From positions 1-64,000 of the forward strand of contig JAEYNX010000025.1 in assembly GCA_023412215.1 (NCBI GenBank): DNA of 64,000 nt. The letters are read 5' to 3'. A model generated the notes under the pieces. It saw nothing but the letters and a program-made list of their open reading frames with translations. It was not told the DNA's origin and searched no databases. The position numbers and the translations under genes are program-made. Positions 8,235 through 17,688 of this stretch are shown here, in pieces (position 1 is the first letter of the stretch; each line of letters starts with the position of its first letter). This stretch comes from Bacillota bacterium (GTDB taxonomy: Bacteria > Bacillota > Clostridia > Oscillospirales > Ruminococcaceae).

Positions 8235-8816
8235 CTAGTCAAGTATTCCCTTGGTGGATAAAACCGCGCCGTCTTTGCAACGAACCGCGATGCTCAGCGC
8301 ATGCGCGACGGCCTTAAACACCGCTTCGCACTTGTGGTGGTCGTTTGCGCCGTACAGCAGCTTGATATGCAGCGTAACGCCCGCGTTAAAGGCAAGGGCA
8401 CGGAAGAATTCCTCCACCATCGCGGTTTCCATCCCACCCATCCTCTCGCCCGAAAAAGGGCAATCAAACACCAGAAACGGCCTGCCGCTCACATCCACCG
8501 AGGCCAAGGCCAGCGATTCATCCATCGGGATGTAAAAGCTGCCGTAGCGCTCGATGCCGCTTTTGTTGCCCAGCGCCTTCGCAAGGGCACGCCCCAGCAC
8601 GATGCCCGTGTCCTCAATCGTATGGTGGCAGTCCACCTCGAGGTCGCCTGCGATTTTTATTGTCGCATCAAAGCCGCCGTGTACGGCAAACGCTGTGAGC
8701 ATGTGGTCGAAAAAGCCGATACCCGACGAGATATCCGCCTGCCCCGCGCCGTCGAGGTTTAAGAAAACCTCGATATCGGTTTCCTTGCTCTGCCGTTTTT
8801 CCGTTGCCTCCCGCAT
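8235..8816 (-). CDS. hisB: imidazoleglycerol-phosphate dehydratase (HisB)
   Basis: A 193-residue monofunctional dehydratase making imidazole acetol phosphate. The two duplicated metal-binding signatures are present: CHHTIEDTGIVLG near residue 64-76 and NDHHKCEAVFKA near 150-162. It lacks the N-terminal histidinol-phosphatase domain found in enterobacterial HisB, and no other phosphatase gene is in this operon. Confidence 0.97.
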   Translation of the reverse strand: MREATEKRQSKETDIEVFLNLDGAGQADISSGIGFFDHMLTAFAVHGGFDATIKIAGDLEVDCHHTIEDTGIVLGRALAKALGNKSGIERYGSFYIPMDESLALASVDVSGRPFLVFDCPFSGERMGGMETAMVEEFFRALAFNAGVTLHIKLLYGANDHHKCEAVFKAVAHALSIAVRCKDGAVLSTKGILD

Positions 8817-8835
8817 GGTGCCCGCCCCCCGTATG

Positions 8836-9885
8836 TTAGTTTATAATCGTCTCAAGCGCCGATAGCAGCGCCTTGTTTTCATCCTGCGTTCCCGCGGTAA
8901 TGCGAAGATGTTTGCTGAAGTGCCGTACAACAATCCCTTTTTGAAGCAATGCTTCAAAGCAGGCATTGGCGTTCCTAAGCTCTATAAACACAAAGTTCGT
9001 TTCGGGCTTAAACACACGTATGATATCCGTCTTTGTGGCCGCAAGTGCCAACAACCCGCTGTAAAGCTGCTCACGGCTTTGCAGTACACGCTGAATGCAG
9101 GCACGGTTATACGCAGCCTCGCTCAGAATCACCGCGCCGATGGCTTGGGTGACACTGTTGACGTTGTAGGGGGATTTTGCCGCCCGCAGCGCGCCGGTGA
9201 TACGGCGGTTGGACACCGCAAACCCAAGCCGGATGGCGGCGGAAAAGGCCTTCGAGCAGGTTTTAAGCACGATAACATTGTCAAAGCTCTCTACCTCCCG
9301 CAGGATGGATTGGTTGCTGAAATCCATATACGCCTCATCCACAATTACCAGCATGTTTGTACTGCGTATCAGGCGAAGCACCTCGCTCTTTTCAAGCACC
9401 AGTGAGGTGGGGTTGCAGGGGGTAGAAAAAATCAGCGCCTTCGCGTTGCTTTCCCGAGCGGCCTTTAATATTACATCCACATCCATCTGCAGATTCTCGT
9501 CCTTTTGGACGGTGACGACATTTGCTTCCGACATGTCACCATAGAAACGGTACATTGAAAAGTCAGGCGCCACGGTAAGCAGGGTATCGCCTTTTTGCAG
9601 CATGGAGCCGATAATTACCGAAATCAGTTCATCAGAGCCGTTGCCAGCCGTAACACAATCGGCGCTCACGCCATAGTAAAGCGTAAAAGCTTTACATACA
9701 TCCGTGGCCAAGGCATCAGGGTAACGGTTAAAGCTTATCTGCGCAACAGCCTCGGCGATACGCTGTTTTAAGTGTTCATCCGGCGTGATAAAGGATTCGT
9801 TTGCGTCCATGCGGATGGGGTACTCGCCGCTGATGGGCTCGTAGGGCTTCATATTCTTAAGCTTGTCACAGATCTCATAAGGCAT
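8836..9885 (-). CDS. hisC: histidinol-phosphate aminotransferase (HisC)
   Basis: A 349-residue fold-type I PLP enzyme that transaminates imidazole acetol phosphate with glutamate. The PLP lysine is in VLKTCSKAFSAA (about residue 210), with the substrate-binding ISFNRYPD near residue 50 and NPTSLV in place of the usual NPTG region. The start has AAGGAGCCATTGTT upstream. It is the fourth cistron of the operon, 19 bases before hisB. Confidence 0.95.
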   Translation of the reverse strand: MPYEICDKLKNMKPYEPISGEYPIRMDANESFITPDEHLKQRIAEAVAQISFNRYPDALATDVCKAFTLYYGVSADCVTAGNGSDELISVIIGSMLQKGDTLLTVAPDFSMYRFYGDMSEANVVTVQKDENLQMDVDVILKAARESNAKALIFSTPCNPTSLVLEKSEVLRLIRSTNMLVIVDEAYMDFSNQSILREVESFDNVIVLKTCSKAFSAAIRLGFAVSNRRITGALRAAKSPYNVNSVTQAIGAVILSEAAYNRACIQRVLQSREQLYSGLLALAATKTDIIRVFKPETNFVFIELRNANACFEALLQKGIVVRHFSKHLRITAGTQDENKALLSALETIIN

Positions 9886-9900
9886 AACAATGGCTCCTTG

Positions 9901-11196
9901 TTATTTCTGTTCGGGGAAACGCACCTTGATGGAATTGGCATGCGCAAACAACCCTTCGCGCTCGGCAATGCGGATAATATCATCCTTCGCGACGCTGAGC
10001 GCCTTCTCGGTGTAGCAGATAAAGCTGGTGCGCTTTAAAAAGCTGTCTACCGAAAGCGGTGAGAAAAACCGTGCCGTGCCGCTGGTGGGCAGCACATGAT
10101 TAGGCCCCGCGTAGTAATCCCCCAACGGCTCGGGTGAGTATCGGCCAAGGAAGACAGAACCGGCGTTTTCCAAGCGTCCGAGGTATTCGGTGGGGTTTTC
10201 GGTCATGACCTCCAGATGCTCCGGCGCAAGCTCGTTTGCCAGCTCCACTGCCTTATCCATATCGTCGCACACAATAATCGCCGAGTAGTCGGCAAGGGAT
10301 TTTTCAATGATATCCTTGCGGGGAGCAATCGCAGTCTGCTTTTTAAGCTCCGCTAAGGTTTCATCGGCAATGCGCTTACTGTCGGTGATGAGAATGGCGG
10401 ATGCGAGCACATCATGCTCGGCCTGGCTGAGCATATCCGCCGCGAGGTAGGTGGGGTTGGCGCTGCCGTCGGCTACGATTAAAATCTCGCTCGGCCCCGC
10501 CACCATGTCTATATCCACGATTCCGTATAACAACCTTTTGGCGGTGGCCACATAGATATTGCCCGGGCCAACAATCTTATCCACCTTGGGGATTGTTTCG
10601 GTGCCAAAGGCGAGCGCCGCAACCGCCTGTGCCCCGCCCACCAGAAAGATTTTAGAGATGCCCGCCACGTAGGCCGCCGCAAGGATGTCGGGGTTTACCC
10701 CTCCGCTTTTGGCGGGCGGGGTAACCATGATGATATCCTTCACACCGGCGATGGTCGCGGGGATAGCGTTCATCAGCACCGAGGACGGATAAGCCGCCGT
10801 GCCGCCCGGCACGTAAAGCCCGACCCGATGCAGCCCGCGCACCTTCTGCCCCATCAGCACGCCGTCCTCGTTGGTTACCGTAAAGCCGTGCTGAAGCTGC
10901 TTTTGGTGAAAGCGCCGGATATTCTCGGCGGCATGCTCCAGCGCCGATAAAAACGCACGGTCGGCATGCTTCACCGCGTTTTCGATCTCCGCCTGCGGAA
11001 CCTGCAAGGGCTGGGGCAGCACCTTATCGAATTGAAGGGTGTAGTCCTGCAGTGCCTTGTCACCCTTTGTGCGCACTTCTTCTATAATCTCCGCAACCCT
11101 TGCGGAAACCTCTTTGCCGGTTTCGCCGCTTCTGGCACGCAACGCGGCAATCAGCTTCACTTCATCGGTGCCGTTGGCATTTACTACGTTTATCAT
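9901..11196 (-). CDS. hisD: histidinol dehydrogenase (HisD)
   Basis: A 431-residue Zn-dependent NAD enzyme that oxidises histidinol to histidine in two steps. Family blocks include VGLYVPGGTAAYPSSVLMN, VDKIVGPGNIYVATAK and the QAEHD/HVLPTSGTARFFSPLSV region with catalytic and zinc-binding residues. The open frame has an ATG four codons further upstream, but a GGAGG lies inside that stretch 5 bases before the ATG at 11196, so that start is used. Confidence 0.97.
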   Translation of the reverse strand: MINVVNANGTDEVKLIAALRARSGETGKEVSARVAEIIEEVRTKGDKALQDYTLQFDKVLPQPLQVPQAEIENAVKHADRAFLSALEHAAENIRRFHQKQLQHGFTVTNEDGVLMGQKVRGLHRVGLYVPGGTAAYPSSVLMNAIPATIAGVKDIIMVTPPAKSGGVNPDILAAAYVAGISKIFLVGGAQAVAALAFGTETIPKVDKIVGPGNIYVATAKRLLYGIVDIDMVAGPSEILIVADGSANPTYLAADMLSQAEHDVLASAILITDSKRIADETLAELKKQTAIAPRKDIIEKSLADYSAIIVCDDMDKAVELANELAPEHLEVMTENPTEYLGRLENAGSVFLGRYSPEPLGDYYAGPNHVLPTSGTARFFSPLSVDSFLKRTSFICYTEKALSVAKDDIIRIAEREGLFAHANSIKVRFPEQK

Positions 11197-11244
11197 GGCG
11201 TCCTCCATTGTATCGTGGAATCTTCGGCTGCGTCGGTAGTTTCT

Positions 11245-11874
11245 TTAGACAAGATGGCTGCTCATTTTGGCGAGCAGGGCTTCTATCTCGGTTTTTCTAA
11301 GCTTCAGGGAGGCGGTGTTTACAATCACCCGCGCGGAAATCGGGGCGATATCCTCAATGATCGTAAGCCCGTTTTCTTTGAGTGTCGTTCCTGTTTCTAC
11401 AATATCCACAATGGCATCCGCCAGCCCGATGAGTGGCGCAAGCTCCACAGAGCCTTCTATCTTGACGATTCCTACATCCATCGCCTTGGTTTCAAAGAAG
11501 GCTCGCGCCACATTCGGGTATTTGGTGGCGATGGTTTTAACATTATAACCCGCGTAAAAATCGGTGTCTTTGGGGGCGGCAAGCGCAAAGCGGCAGCGCC
11601 CGAAGCCGAGGTCCAGCATCTCATAAAACGAGCGCCCTTGCTCCATTATCGTGTCCTTGCCCACAACGCCCAGATCACAGGCTCCATGCTCCACGTAGGT
11701 AATCACGTCCGCGGCCTTAGCGAGCACAACCTCAAGGTTTGCGTCGGGGATATACAAAATGAGCTTTCGCCCTTTATTGATTAGCGCGTCACAGCGAAAG
11801 CCCATCTTTTCAAACAGTTTCACCGTATCGTTCTCAAGCCTGCCCTTGGTTAGGGCAATTCGCAAAGGTTTCAT
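11245..11874 (-). CDS. hisG: ATP phosphoribosyltransferase catalytic subunit, short form (HisG)
   Basis: A 209-residue periplasmic-binding-protein-fold transferase that condenses ATP with PRPP, the first committed step of histidine synthesis. It begins MKPLRIALTKGRLEND and has the PRPP loop VDIVETGTTLKENGL near residue 150-165. It is the short form, lacking the C-terminal regulatory domain, and so needs HisZ, which is encoded immediately upstream. The start at 11874 is preferred over the longest frame because it fits the family N-terminus and a GGAAGGAAA site. Confidence 0.96.
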   Translation of the reverse strand: MKPLRIALTKGRLENDTVKLFEKMGFRCDALINKGRKLILYIPDANLEVVLAKAADVITYVEHGACDLGVVGKDTIMEQGRSFYEMLDLGFGRCRFALAAPKDTDFYAGYNVKTIATKYPNVARAFFETKAMDVGIVKIEGSVELAPLIGLADAIVDIVETGTTLKENGLTIIEDIAPISARVIVNTASLKLRKTEIEALLAKMSSHLV

Positions 11875-11923
11875 GCACAGTTTCCTTCCCAGCATCGGCA
11901 GCACATGGTGAAAGGCCGCTCAT

Positions 11924-13120
11924 TTATAATGTCAACTCGTCAATTTCGCCGTGCACATGGTGCAACCTTGAAATACCCTTTTGCTTTGCGTAGTCCTTTG
12001 CCTCCAAAAGGGTGTCGAACAGGCAGTACTCACACCGCAGCCCACTGCCAATCAGCTCTTTTTCATGGGCAAGCCCCTGCATCTGATACTCAGTCTCGGC
12101 AAAGATGAGTACATCCGCCCCGCGAAGGGCAACGGTCTGGTCCTCTTTGGAAAGCGCCGAGGCGATTGCCGAGATATCCGCCGCAAAACCGATAGCGGGA
12201 AGGTTCAGGCCGTAATCGGCGATCAGCGTATCGTACCGCCCGCCCGAGAGCACCTGCTCGCCGCAGCCCTCTATGTACCCGCGAAAGATAATCCCGGTAT
12301 AATAGTCCTTGCGGTGCACCAGCCCAAGGTCGATAATCACCTTTTCACTCAGGTTTAGGCGCGAAAGCTCATCGTAGATGCCCTTGAGGTAATCGAGCAC
12401 CTCTTGGGTCTCAGGGCTTTTAAACAGTGCCGCCGCGGTGCGGATAACCTCGTCGCCGCCAAAGAGCGACGGCAGTTTTCGAAGGGCAGCAAGTGCCTTC
12501 GTGTCGTCGATGGTATCTAAAAGATCGCTTAACGCGGCATAGTTTTTCGTTTCAACAAAGCCCCTGATCTCTTCCCTAGTTTCATCCGGCACCGGCAGGC
12601 TTTTGGTAAGGGCGTTAAAGAAGCCGATATGACCGATCTCCAGCCTGAAATCGGTGGAATCGCAGGACATCAGCGCGTCCAGCGCCGTGATAATCACCTC
12701 TAAATCCGCGCGGCGGGAGCTCGAACCGATAAGCTCAATGCCCATCTGCACCACCTCGTCGCTGCGGCCGGAAAGGCTTTTAGTCATCTGGTAAACGTCC
12801 TGATTATAAAAAAGCCGGATGGGCAATGTTTCGTTTCTCAGGCGGGTGGCTACCAAGCGCGCGATGGGCGCGGTGGAATCCGGCCTGCAAACCAGCAGCC
12901 TGCCCTTGTTATCGGTAAGCTTGTACATACCTTCCTGCGGAAAGTGAAGGGTGTCGGAGGCAAAAACGTCGTAAAACTCCAGGCCACCCGTTACCACCTC
13001 GTTGTAGCCCCTGCCCAAGAACAGCTCGCGTAAAAGCTTTTCGTATTTACGGCGCGCCACACATTCCTCAAACAGCAGGTCTCTTATGCCCTCGGGCGTT
13101 ATGGTATTATAACGCTTCAT
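11924..13120 (-). CDS. hisZ: ATP phosphoribosyltransferase regulatory subunit (HisZ)
   Basis: A 398-residue HisRS-like paralogue (class II synthetase fold) that forms a hetero-octamer with short HisG and carries histidine feedback inhibition. Motif-2-like CRPDSTAPIARLVATRLRN and the later GLVHRKDYYTGIIFRGYIEG and SGGRYDTLIADYG segments match HisZ. The anticodon-binding domain is reduced to about 80 residues, arguing against a true histidyl-tRNA synthetase. It is the first gene of the his operon, roughly 60 bases after the predicted transcription start. Confidence 0.95.
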   Translation of the reverse strand: MKRYNTITPEGIRDLLFEECVARRKYEKLLRELFLGRGYNEVVTGGLEFYDVFASDTLHFPQEGMYKLTDNKGRLLVCRPDSTAPIARLVATRLRNETLPIRLFYNQDVYQMTKSLSGRSDEVVQMGIELIGSSSRRADLEVIITALDALMSCDSTDFRLEIGHIGFFNALTKSLPVPDETREEIRGFVETKNYAALSDLLDTIDDTKALAALRKLPSLFGGDEVIRTAAALFKSPETQEVLDYLKGIYDELSRLNLSEKVIIDLGLVHRKDYYTGIIFRGYIEGCGEQVLSGGRYDTLIADYGLNLPAIGFAADISAIASALSKEDQTVALRGADVLIFAETEYQMQGLAHEKELIGSGLRCEYCLFDTLLEAKDYAKQKGISRLHHVHGEIDELTL

Positions 13121-13188
13121 CGCTTGAACCGAACCTTTCCGCCAAAAAGAGAATATTATGGCCTATTGATTTGCTTTAGTACGCTAAT

Positions 13189-13217
13189 ATATTACCACGA
13201 TAAAATATTCCTGTCAA
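13189..13217 (-). promoter_or_regulatory. promoter of the his operon
   Basis: TTGACA (13212-13217), 17-base spacer, TAATAT (13189-13194) on the minus strand, between polC and hisZ. The roughly 60-nt leader is too short for a T-box or a leader-peptide attenuator. Confidence 0.88.
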
Positions 13218-13259
13218 CCATTCTGAAAACACAGCTGTGATTTTCAGAACGTTGTATAA

Positions 13260-16200
13260 TCAGAACAAAGAAAGCTGGCTGGTTTTTGGCAAACCCTCCA
13301 ACGCCCCCGCGTTATCCAGTATCTCAACCACCGCCTTGGATACCCCCGCCTTCGCGGCGAAGTCGTCAACCGAGAGAAAGGGCTCCCCGTCTCGCGCCGC
13401 CTGCAGGTTTTGCGCGGCGCTTTCGCCTACGCCCTTTAGTGAGCAGAACGGCAGCCGTATCTTGCCGTCCTCACACAGGTAGCTGGTGGCGTGCGATTTA
13501 TAAAGGTTTACGGGTAAAAAGCCCAAGCCGCGCGCGAGCATCTCGTTGACTACCTGCAGCGATTCAAAGATACCGTCCTCCTTTGCCGAGCGCTCGTTTT
13601 TGCGCACCTTAAGGTCTGCCAGCATCTGCATGACGGCGCGCTTGCCCGCCACGGCGCTCTCGGCGTCAAAATCGCCCCCGCGCACGGTAAAGAATGCCGC
13701 GTAAAACTCCAGCGGGCGGTAGATTTTAAACCACCCGAGGCGTATGGCGCCGATTACATAGGCCGCCGCATGCGCCTTGGGGAACATATATTTAATCTTT
13801 AAGCAGCTGTCGATATACCACTGCGGTACGTTGTGGTCGAGCAGCGTTTGGATAATCTCGGGCGTAAACTCCTTCTGCGCCTTGCCTTTACGGGTATACT
13901 CCATGATCTTAAACGAGAGCTTTTTGTCTACGCCCTTATAAATAAGGTAGGTCATGATCGAGTCACGCGTTCCGATAACCTCTGAGATGGTGCAGATATT
14001 CTTTTTAATCAGCTCCTGCGCGTTGCCCAGCCAAACGTCGGTACCGTGAGAAAGCCCCGATATCTGCAAAAGGTCGGAGAAATTCTTCGGCCTTGCGTCC
14101 AGCAGCATCCCTCTTACAAAGTCAGTGCCCATCTCAGGCAGCGCAAGCGAGCCGGTTTCGCAATCGATATCCTTCGGCTCCACCTCAAGGGCCTCAGTGG
14201 AGGTGAACAGGCTGATTACCCTCGGGTCGTTAAGCGGCACGTCGTTAATCTTAATGCCGGTCAGACGCTCCAAATGCTTATAGAGCGTCGGCACATCGTG
14301 CCCGAGGATATCGAGCTTAAGAATGGTATCGTGCAGTGAGTGGAAGTCGAAGTGGGTGGTGGTAACGCCCTTCTCCTTTTGGTCGGCGGGGTGCTGAATG
14401 GGGGTAAAATCGGTGACGTCATACCCCGCGGGGATAACAACCATGCCGCCCGGATGCTGGCCGGTGGTGCGCTTTACGCCTAGGCAGCCGCTGATAAGCC
14501 GGTTTTCCTCCGCTTTATGTACCACACGCCCATGCTCGGAAAGATAGTTCTTCACATAGCCGTAGGCGGTTTTTTCGGCGACGGTGGCGATGGTTCCCGC
14601 CTTAAATACGTTGTCGCTGCCAAACAGCTCCTCGGTGTAGCGATGGGCGGTAGACTGATAGTCGCCCGAAAAGTTTAGGTCGATATCCGGCGCTTTATCA
14701 CCGTCGAACCCGAGGAAGGTTTCAAAAGGGATGTCGTGGCCGTCCTGCTTATACTTGGTGCCGCACACCGGGCAGTTCTTTTCGGGCAGGTCGAAGCCCG
14801 AGCCTACCGATCCGTCTAAAAAGAACTCGCTGTTTTTGCAGCTTGGGCACACATAGTGGGGCGGCAGCGGGTTTACCTCTGAAATACCTGCCATGGTGGC
14901 AACGAACGACGAGCCAACCGAACCACGCGAGCCTACGAGATAGCCGTCGCTTTCGCTTTTAAATACCAGCTTTTGCGCAATCATGTAAAGCACCGCGAAG
15001 CCGTGCTTGATGATGGAACCGAGCTCTCTCTCCAAGCGCGCGGAAACCACCTCCGGCGGGTTATCGCCGTAGATTTCATGAACCCTCGCCCAGGTGATCT
15101 GCTGCAGCTCTTCTTCTGAACCCGGGATGCTCGGTGGGTAGGTTCCGTCCGGGATGGGGAGTATGGTTTCATCCACCAGGTCGGCGATCTGGTTGGGGGC
15201 CTTTACAACCACCTCATAGGCCTTTTGCTCGCCGAGGTAGGCAAATTCCTTGAGCATCTCTTCGGTGGTACGCAGGTAAAGCGGGGGCTGGTACTCGGTA
15301 TCGGTATACCCCTGCCCGGATAAAAGAATCTTTCTGAAGATGCCGTCCGCCTCATGCAGGTAGTGTACGTCGCCGGTAGCAACGCAGGGCTTACCCAGTG
15401 CTTCGGCGAGTTCTACAATCAGCTTGTTATACTCTATCAGCTGCGCCTCGTCTTTGACCTTCCCGCTTCTTACTAAGAAGTCGTTGTTGGTAAGCGGCTG
15501 AATCTCTAAAAAGTCGTAATAGGACGCAATATCGAGCAGCTTCTGCTGGCTTTTGCGCTCAACGATCGCCCTGTAAAGCTCTCCGGCTTCACAGGCTGTT
15601 CCCAAAATAAGCCCCTCGCGAAACTTGGTGAGCTCCGACTTTAAAATACGCGGCTTCTTATAAAAATGTTCGATGTGTGACTTGGAGATAAGTTTATAAA
15701 GGTTTTTAAGCCCCGTGGGATTCTTCACCAAAATAATCTGGTGGTAGGACGGCAGCTTTTTATAATCCTCCACCACCAGCCCGCCGTTGATGCCGTCTAC
15801 CGTTTGAATGTCGTACTGTTCCTTCATGGTATCCATGAATTTGAGATAGATACCGGCGAGCACCGCGGCATCGTCGCACGCGCGGTGGTGGTTGAAATCG
15901 TCCAGCTTTAAGGCCTTCGCCACCGTATCCAGCTTATGATTGTTTAAATCAGGTAACAGGGCGCGCGCAATCGGCACCGTGTCCACCGAGGTATAGGCGC
16001 AGCTCAGACGGTGGCGCGCAAGTGACGCGGCTAAAAAGCCGGTGTCAAACGTCGCGTTATGGGCCACCAAAACAGGGGCTTCCCCGCAGAATGCGAGAAA
16101 ATCCCTCACCGCTTGCTCCTCCAAGGGTGCGTCCTGCACCATTCCGTCGGTAATGGAGGTAAGCTCGGTGATCTTTTCGCTGATGGGCCGCTGCGGGTTT

Positions 16201-17636
16201 ACAAAGGTAGAAAAACGGTCGATGATCTCGCCGCCTTTTAGCTTAACGGCACCGATCTCTATAATACGGTCATTGTAGGGTGAAAAGCCGGTGGTCTCAA
16301 GGTCGAACACCACCGTTTCATCCTCAAGCGGTATCCGGGCGTCGCCCTGTACCGCGTCCAGCGAGTCCAGCACCAGGTAGGCCTCAACGCCGTAGATCAC
16401 CTTAAACTGCCCGCCGCCCTTGCGGATATCCTTAACGGTATTCATCGCCTCCGGGTAGGCTTGCACCACACCGTGGTCGGTAATGGCAATCGCCTTATGG
16501 CCCCATTTGTAGGCGCACATGATCAGGTCTTTAGCGCTGCTCATGCCGTCGAGTGCCGACATGTTGGTATGGCAGTGCAGTTCTATGCGCTTGACCTCGG
16601 CAGTATCCTGTTTCTTGTGCTTTTGCGCCGTCATAATATCCAGCGGGCGCAGGTTTACCTCGTTATCGTACTTATCAAACCCCGCGTCGCCGCGGATGAT
16701 GATCGCCGTACCGGTCTTTAAGGTATCCAGCTTTTCTACCTTGTCCTTATCCTTTGCTTTGTCACAGATGAGCTTTAATGTATTGGAGCCGGTATAGTCG
16801 GTAAAATCGATGGAATATATGTACTTGGATTTATCTCGGGTTTCCTTTTTATCGTTAGTCAGCACGTCGCCCCACACCACCACCTTGCCGGACTCGGCGT
16901 TAACCTCCTCCAGACGGATGGGCTGCTGGTTGATGGCCTTGCCGATGAGCACCTGCTGGCTGCCTGAAATAATGGGCAGAGCGGAAAACACATTGTCCTG
17001 CGAACCAGAAGGCCTTGCTGGTTTCTCCGTCTGCCTCACGGGGCGCTGTTCACGCTCTGCGGCAGCCCTACTAATTACAGGTTTTGCAGGCGGAGCCTGC
17101 TGCGGCTTGGCGGTCTCCTTTGGAGCTGCCGGTATAGTGTGCGCAGCCTGTTCGCCGGAAAGCTCGGTCACACCACAGAAGACGATCTCTCGGCTTACAC
17201 AAAACTCGTCCTTTATCAGCTGCCGCAGCGCGATATCAAAGCCGGTTTGCTTGAGTATCTTCATCCCGCCGTAACGCAGCGTGACTGTTACACTGCCGGC
17301 TGTCACCTCAAGTGTCGCGTCATCGAGAAAACCGTTGACAATCTTCCCTTTTTTACGCAGGCAAGCCACCAGCTCCGGGAAATAATCTGCGGTAAGCAGT
17401 GTCTCGTGGTAACGCGGATAGATGGTAACGACCTGCAGATTCATCTTGTCGGCTATCAACTCCTCCACCTCTGCAAGTTCCTTTTTGCTGATGGTCTGCT
17501 CAAACTCAGCCGCCACACCCAACGCGTTGTTTTCGTTGTCAATATTTAAGTGCAGTATCTTGCCCTTGGAAACAACCTCCGAAAGGCAGTCATTGCCGAT
17601 GATTGCACCAAAAAGCGAGCCCAGGGTTCTTTCCAT
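13260..17636 (-). CDS. polC: DNA polymerase III, PolC-type alpha subunit
   Basis: A 1458-residue Gram-positive replicative polymerase. In order: an N-terminal domain; a linker rich in Pro/Ala/Lys (about 165-215); an OB fold (about 230-330); the first half of a PHP domain (ELHCHTNMSALDGMSS); an inserted DEDDh 3'-5' exonuclease (FDLETTGFSPYNDRIIEIG and HNATFDTGF); the remaining PHP part; then the polymerase core. The core has GSRGSVGSSFVA, a four-Cys zinc finger (CPSC and CPVC) and the catalytic PDIDLNFSGDYQ. It is the last gene of the pyrH-to-polC block. Length is normal for the family. Confidence 0.98.
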   Translation of the reverse strand: MERTLGSLFGAIIGNDCLSEVVSKGKILHLNIDNENNALGVAAEFEQTISKKELAEVEELIADKMNLQVVTIYPRYHETLLTADYFPELVACLRKKGKIVNGFLDDATLEVTAGSVTVTLRYGGMKILKQTGFDIALRQLIKDEFCVSREIVFCGVTELSGEQAAHTIPAAPKETAKPQQAPPAKPVISRAAAEREQRPVRQTEKPARPSGSQDNVFSALPIISGSQQVLIGKAINQQPIRLEEVNAESGKVVVWGDVLTNDKKETRDKSKYIYSIDFTDYTGSNTLKLICDKAKDKDKVEKLDTLKTGTAIIIRGDAGFDKYDNEVNLRPLDIMTAQKHKKQDTAEVKRIELHCHTNMSALDGMSSAKDLIMCAYKWGHKAIAITDHGVVQAYPEAMNTVKDIRKGGGQFKVIYGVEAYLVLDSLDAVQGDARIPLEDETVVFDLETTGFSPYNDRIIEIGAVKLKGGEIIDRFSTFVNPQRPISEKITELTSITDGMVQDAPLEEQAVRDFLAFCGEAPVLVAHNATFDTGFLAASLARHRLSCAYTSVDTVPIARALLPDLNNHKLDTVAKALKLDDFNHHRACDDAAVLAGIYLKFMDTMKEQYDIQTVDGINGGLVVEDYKKLPSYHQIILVKNPTGLKNLYKLISKSHIEHFYKKPRILKSELTKFREGLILGTACEAGELYRAIVERKSQQKLLDIASYYDFLEIQPLTNNDFLVRSGKVKDEAQLIEYNKLIVELAEALGKPCVATGDVHYLHEADGIFRKILLSGQGYTDTEYQPPLYLRTTEEMLKEFAYLGEQKAYEVVVKAPNQIADLVDETILPIPDGTYPPSIPGSEEELQQITWARVHEIYGDNPPEVVSARLERELGSIIKHGFAVLYMIAQKLVFKSESDGYLVGSRGSVGSSFVATMAGISEVNPLPPHYVCPSCKNSEFFLDGSVGSGFDLPEKNCPVCGTKYKQDGHDIPFETFLGFDGDKAPDIDLNFSGDYQSTAHRYTEELFGSDNVFKAGTIATVAEKTAYGYVKNYLSEHGRVVHKAEENRLISGCLGVKRTTGQHPGGMVVIPAGYDVTDFTPIQHPADQKEKGVTTTHFDFHSLHDTILKLDILGHDVPTLYKHLERLTGIKINDVPLNDPRVISLFTSTEALEVEPKDIDCETGSLALPEMGTDFVRGMLLDARPKNFSDLLQISGLSHGTDVWLGNAQELIKKNICTISEVIGTRDSIMTYLIYKGVDKKLSFKIMEYTRKGKAQKEFTPEIIQTLLDHNVPQWYIDSCLKIKYMFPKAHAAAYVIGAIRLGWFKIYRPLEFYAAFFTVRGGDFDAESAVAGKRAVMQMLADLKVRKNERSAKEDGIFESLQVVNEMLARGLGFLPVNLYKSHATSYLCEDGKIRLPFCSLKGVGESAAQNLQAARDGEPFLSVDDFAAKAGVSKAVVEILDNAGALEGLPKTSQLSLF

Positions 17637-17688
17637 CGTCCAGTCCGTGCCTTTCCGGCCTTATGCCATTGATATGTTATATGTGAAA

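Noticed and set aside
10966..11784. 272-codon plus-strand open frame opposite hisD and hisG
   Set aside because: It is antisense to two well-supported enzymes, lacks a ribosome site, and its composition is a strand-shadow of their codons.
13121..13188. T-box or histidine leader peptide before hisZ
   Set aside because: The leader is about 60 nt, with no antiterminator bulge sequence and no run of His codons.
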